Shown here piece by piece: positions 39,349 through 41,487 of a stretch of 41,487 nt of DNA. The DNA lies in the NCBI GenBank assembly GCA_022783515.1, contig JALEWR010000097.1, forward strand, positions 1 through 41,487, written 5' to 3'. Position 1 is the first letter of the stretch, and every line of letters begins with the position of its first letter. The position numbers were made by a program, and so were the translations under genes. The stretch comes from Prevotella sp. GTDB taxonomy: Bacteria; Bacteroidota; Bacteroidia; Bacteroidales; Bacteroidaceae. The notes under the pieces were generated by a model. It was not told where the DNA came from and searched no databases. It saw nothing but the letters and a program-made list of their open reading frames with translations.

Positions 39349-41268
39349 TCATTCGCTATCCTTTCCCGCATCATTATATTTCTCATCAATTCGCCGCACA
39401 ATCACCTGATTGGTCTGATAAATACTCTTAATATCCCTATACAATCGCACTCGGAAGAGCCACATTCGGATATAAAAGAACAGAGCCAAAGGCACAATAA
39501 AAGCAACAAGCATGTTAAGCCACTTTCTTTCAAAGGGGCGAGTATGCGCCTTGGTGATAATGATGGGATATTTGCTAAGTGCCGTGATAATGACCTTGTC
39601 GCGGGTATTACTCATATCGGCAATAGCCGCCTCCAAGTCTTCGTATATCTCTTCTATCTGATGATCGGGCTGATACTTAAAGAAAATACTGATGGGGTTG
39701 GGGGCTTTTGTCAGGCGATGCACTTGCTCATACTGCTGTATCTGCTGATTGATTCTGTTCAGAATCTCACGATCTTTCAAGTAGTCGGGGTCTTGAATAA
39801 TCACCTCTTTCGCAGCGATATGCCGTTTCACTCGCAACGCCAGCACCTTATTAAAGAAAGCTTTATAAGCATCCATATTAAACACCACCGAGTCTTTGTT
39901 TGCCTTATAAGTAACAAATACTGCCAAGGGGGTCAGCACACCAACTGAGAGACCTTTACCAAACCAGATAGGCCACATACCTCCGCGTGCCATACGATAT
40001 CCCGTATTCTCGAGAATATAATAGGTTATGAAGACCAACACCGACACGATGACGGGTATCCCCAATCCTCCCTTACGGATAATGGCCCCCAAAGGTGCTC
40101 CGATAAAGAAGAAGATAAGACATGATAAAGCCACCGTAAACTTATTAATGGCTTCAATCTTGTGCATTCTCAACTCTCGTTCGCCATCGTTGGTCAGCAT
40201 CGCTTTAAACTCCAATTCCGAAATCATACTCTGCACCTGATTCCGCATATTACTTATCACGTCGGCCTTGGTCTCACTATTGAGCTTACTATACAGCGTA
40301 TCGATTTGTATATCGTTCTTAGCCACCAGCCTGACAGCCTCCAAGGAGTCGTTGCGATCGATATTGGCGGTTCTAAAATGTATCACCTCAGCATCGCGAT
40401 AAAACGAGCGACCAATACTATCATAGTTATTGTTAATCGAATCGATATCAATGGCTATCTTCGCCAAGCTCTTTCCGCGTGGATCGCTGGAGAAGAGGGA
40501 GGCGTCGGTCATATTGAAATCGGCATTAAAGTCGATGAGCAACGTTTTGTGCAAAAAGGTTTCGCGACGATAAGGCACTGCCGCACTACTGGTCATCTGC
40601 TGTGTCATATTGCCAAACCACTCGCCTGCCCAGAGAGTTAGCAAAAGGTGCTTCTTATCGGCTGTCGACTGCAACATGGCGGAATCTGCCAATATAATTT
40701 CAGCATCCTCATAACTACCGCTCATGCGATAAATCATCACCCCATAGAGCTTTCCTGTCTCAATGTCTTTTTTCTCTACATAGATATTGCTATTGGGGAT
40801 GCCGTCATAAAACATTCCTTCAGGAATACCCAATTCAGGACTCTTCTGTTTCATCGAAATAAAGAGCTGCGCTAACTTGACATTGGCTTGCGGACCGATA
40901 AAGTTTTGGAAATAAAATGATCCTAAGCTAATAAAAATTACAGCTATAACGAGCGAGCGAAACGCCTGCATAAGAGATATGCCGGCGGCTTTTATGGCGG
41001 TCAATTCACAGCTTTCGCCCATATTACCAAAGGTAATGAGCGACGAAAGCAATATTGCCAACGGTAGGGCTTGCGGCACAAGCATCAAGCCCATATGCCA
41101 AAAGAATTGTGCCAAGATTTCCATCGGCACGCCCTTACCAATAATGTCGTCTATCTGACGCCAAAGAAACTGCATCATCAGTACAAACTGACAGATGAAG
41201 AAGGTGCCGATAAAGAGCATGCCAAACTGGCGTAAAATAAATATGTCGAGTTTCTTAATCCTAAACAT
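39349..41268 (-). CDS. LptF/LptG-family permease (YjgP/YjgQ), long form
   Basis: The 639-residue product has the permease layout: N-terminal membrane helices (FILRQFGMLFIGTFFICQFVLMMQFLW, LVPQALPLAILLSSLITFGNMGESCELTAIKAAGISL with the family coupling helix), a large periplasmic jellyroll region (about residues 130-350), and C-terminal helices (FTVALSCLIFFFIGAPLGAIIRKGGLGIPVIVSVLVFITYYIL). A further 170 residues include a charged cytoplasmic stretch and one more hydrophobic segment (WLNMLVAFIVPLALFFYIRMWLFRV). E. coli LptF and LptG are about 360 residues, so this extension is notable. LptFG extract LPS from the inner membrane with LptB; whether this protein works as LptF, LptG or both cannot be told from the sequence. 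Confidence 0.9.
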   Translation of the reverse strand: MFRIKKLDIFILRQFGMLFIGTFFICQFVLMMQFLWRQIDDIIGKGVPMEILAQFFWHMGLMLVPQALPLAILLSSLITFGNMGESCELTAIKAAGISLMQAFRSLVIAVIFISLGSFYFQNFIGPQANVKLAQLFISMKQKSPELGIPEGMFYDGIPNSNIYVEKKDIETGKLYGVMIYRMSGSYEDAEIILADSAMLQSTADKKHLLLTLWAGEWFGNMTQQMTSSAAVPYRRETFLHKTLLIDFNADFNMTDASLFSSDPRGKSLAKIAIDIDSINNNYDSIGRSFYRDAEVIHFRTANIDRNDSLEAVRLVAKNDIQIDTLYSKLNSETKADVISNMRNQVQSMISELEFKAMLTNDGERELRMHKIEAINKFTVALSCLIFFFIGAPLGAIIRKGGLGIPVIVSVLVFITYYILENTGYRMARGGMWPIWFGKGLSVGVLTPLAVFVTYKANKDSVVFNMDAYKAFFNKVLALRVKRHIAAKEVIIQDPDYLKDREILNRINQQIQQYEQVHRLTKAPNPISIFFKYQPDHQIEEIYEDLEAAIADMSNTRDKVIITALSKYPIIITKAHTRPFERKWLNMLVAFIVPLALFFYIRMWLFRVRLYRDIKSIYQTNQVIVRRIDEKYNDAGKDSE

Positions 41269-41324
41269 TCCTTCGTTTGCAATAGCGTGAAGCTATGTTG
41301 ATACTGACCTTTTTTGTGCCTCAA

Positions 41325-41487
41325 AAGTGCGTTTTATTCGCAAGCTCATCAACTCGTTTCGCCATGGCATAGTTCAAACAAGTTTGGCTCTGCCCATTTG
41401 GCTTCATTTAAACGTTCTTTTCTCGTTCCTCTAAAAGTGCGTTTTTCGCCATGGCATAACTCAAGCAAGCTTGGTTCTGCTCATTTG
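41325..41487 (-). repeat. Tandem copies of the palindrome-bearing element upstream of lptF
   Basis: Two 41-bp cores (41360-41400 and 41447-41487) are direct repeats with period 87, differing at six positions, all transitions. Both carry GCCATGGC and a palindrome, CAAACAAGTTTG in one and CAAGCAAGCTTG in the other. The second core matches 8357-8397 in reverse complement with one difference. The array begins about 60 bases upstream of the lptF start and runs off the window, so it probably contains or displaces the lptF promoter region. Confidence 0.8.

Overview
The window looks like a chromosomal segment of a Bacteroidales bacterium, most likely Prevotellaceae. The reasons are the SusC/SusD pair, GldH, the two-ExbD Ton operon, lipoproteins with short Bacteroidetes-style lipoboxes, the AT-rich start-proximal DNA, and the repeated -7 promoter element TAnnTTTG (with TTTG near -33 in the best cases) in front of many genes. 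Genus and species cannot be fixed from this sequence alone.

Layout. 1-900: the 5' part of a cobalamin riboswitch on the minus strand, whose gene lies left of the window, then a gene-poor stretch. 901-1392 (-): small outer-membrane beta-barrel protein. 1699-5849 (+): a four-gene envelope sugar module (ArnT-like GT-C glycosyltransferase, DPM1/ArnC-like GT2, LAB_N membrane protein, UDP-glucuronate 4-epimerase) that fits a route placing a hexuronic acid, probably galacturonate, on lipid A or LPS core. 5956-7771 (+): thymidine kinase and an AI-2E-type permease. 7838-7910 (+): tRNA-Lys(UUU) with its own promoter and terminator. 8717-18329 (+): a SusC/SusD/DUF1735-type lipoprotein/M60 metallopeptidase locus, probably for mucin-type glycoprotein capture and proteolysis. 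It is bracketed by direct copies of a noncoding repeat.

19562-26061 (+): a stand-alone IMP cyclohydrolase domain (PurH without its transformylase half) followed by mreB-mreC-mreD-mrdA-rodA, the cell-elongation set. 26238-29292 (-): holB, a RicT/PSP1 gene and gldH. 29594-30193 (-): an unrecognised surface lipoprotein. 30834-36342 (-): an energy-transduction operon, exbB-exbD-exbD-tonB-PstS-like lipoprotein-TPR protein, which would power TonB-dependent transporters such as the SusC protein and the likely target of the cobalamin riboswitch. 36563-41268 (-): an aspartate aminotransferase, ribBA and an LptF/LptG-type permease.

The most unusual material is noncoding. (1) A dispersed repeat flanks the SusCD/M60 locus. 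(2) A second small element is nested inside the left copy and occurs again, inverted and in tandem, upstream of lptF; its palindrome shows a compensatory base-pair change. (3) A 22-bp-period tandem array lies near 19.1 kb. (4) A 107-bp element with 19-bp terminal inverted repeats lies in front of mreB. (5) The tdk promoter sits so close to the start codon that the mRNA should be leaderless. All functional statements rest on reading protein motifs and gene order; no database search was run.
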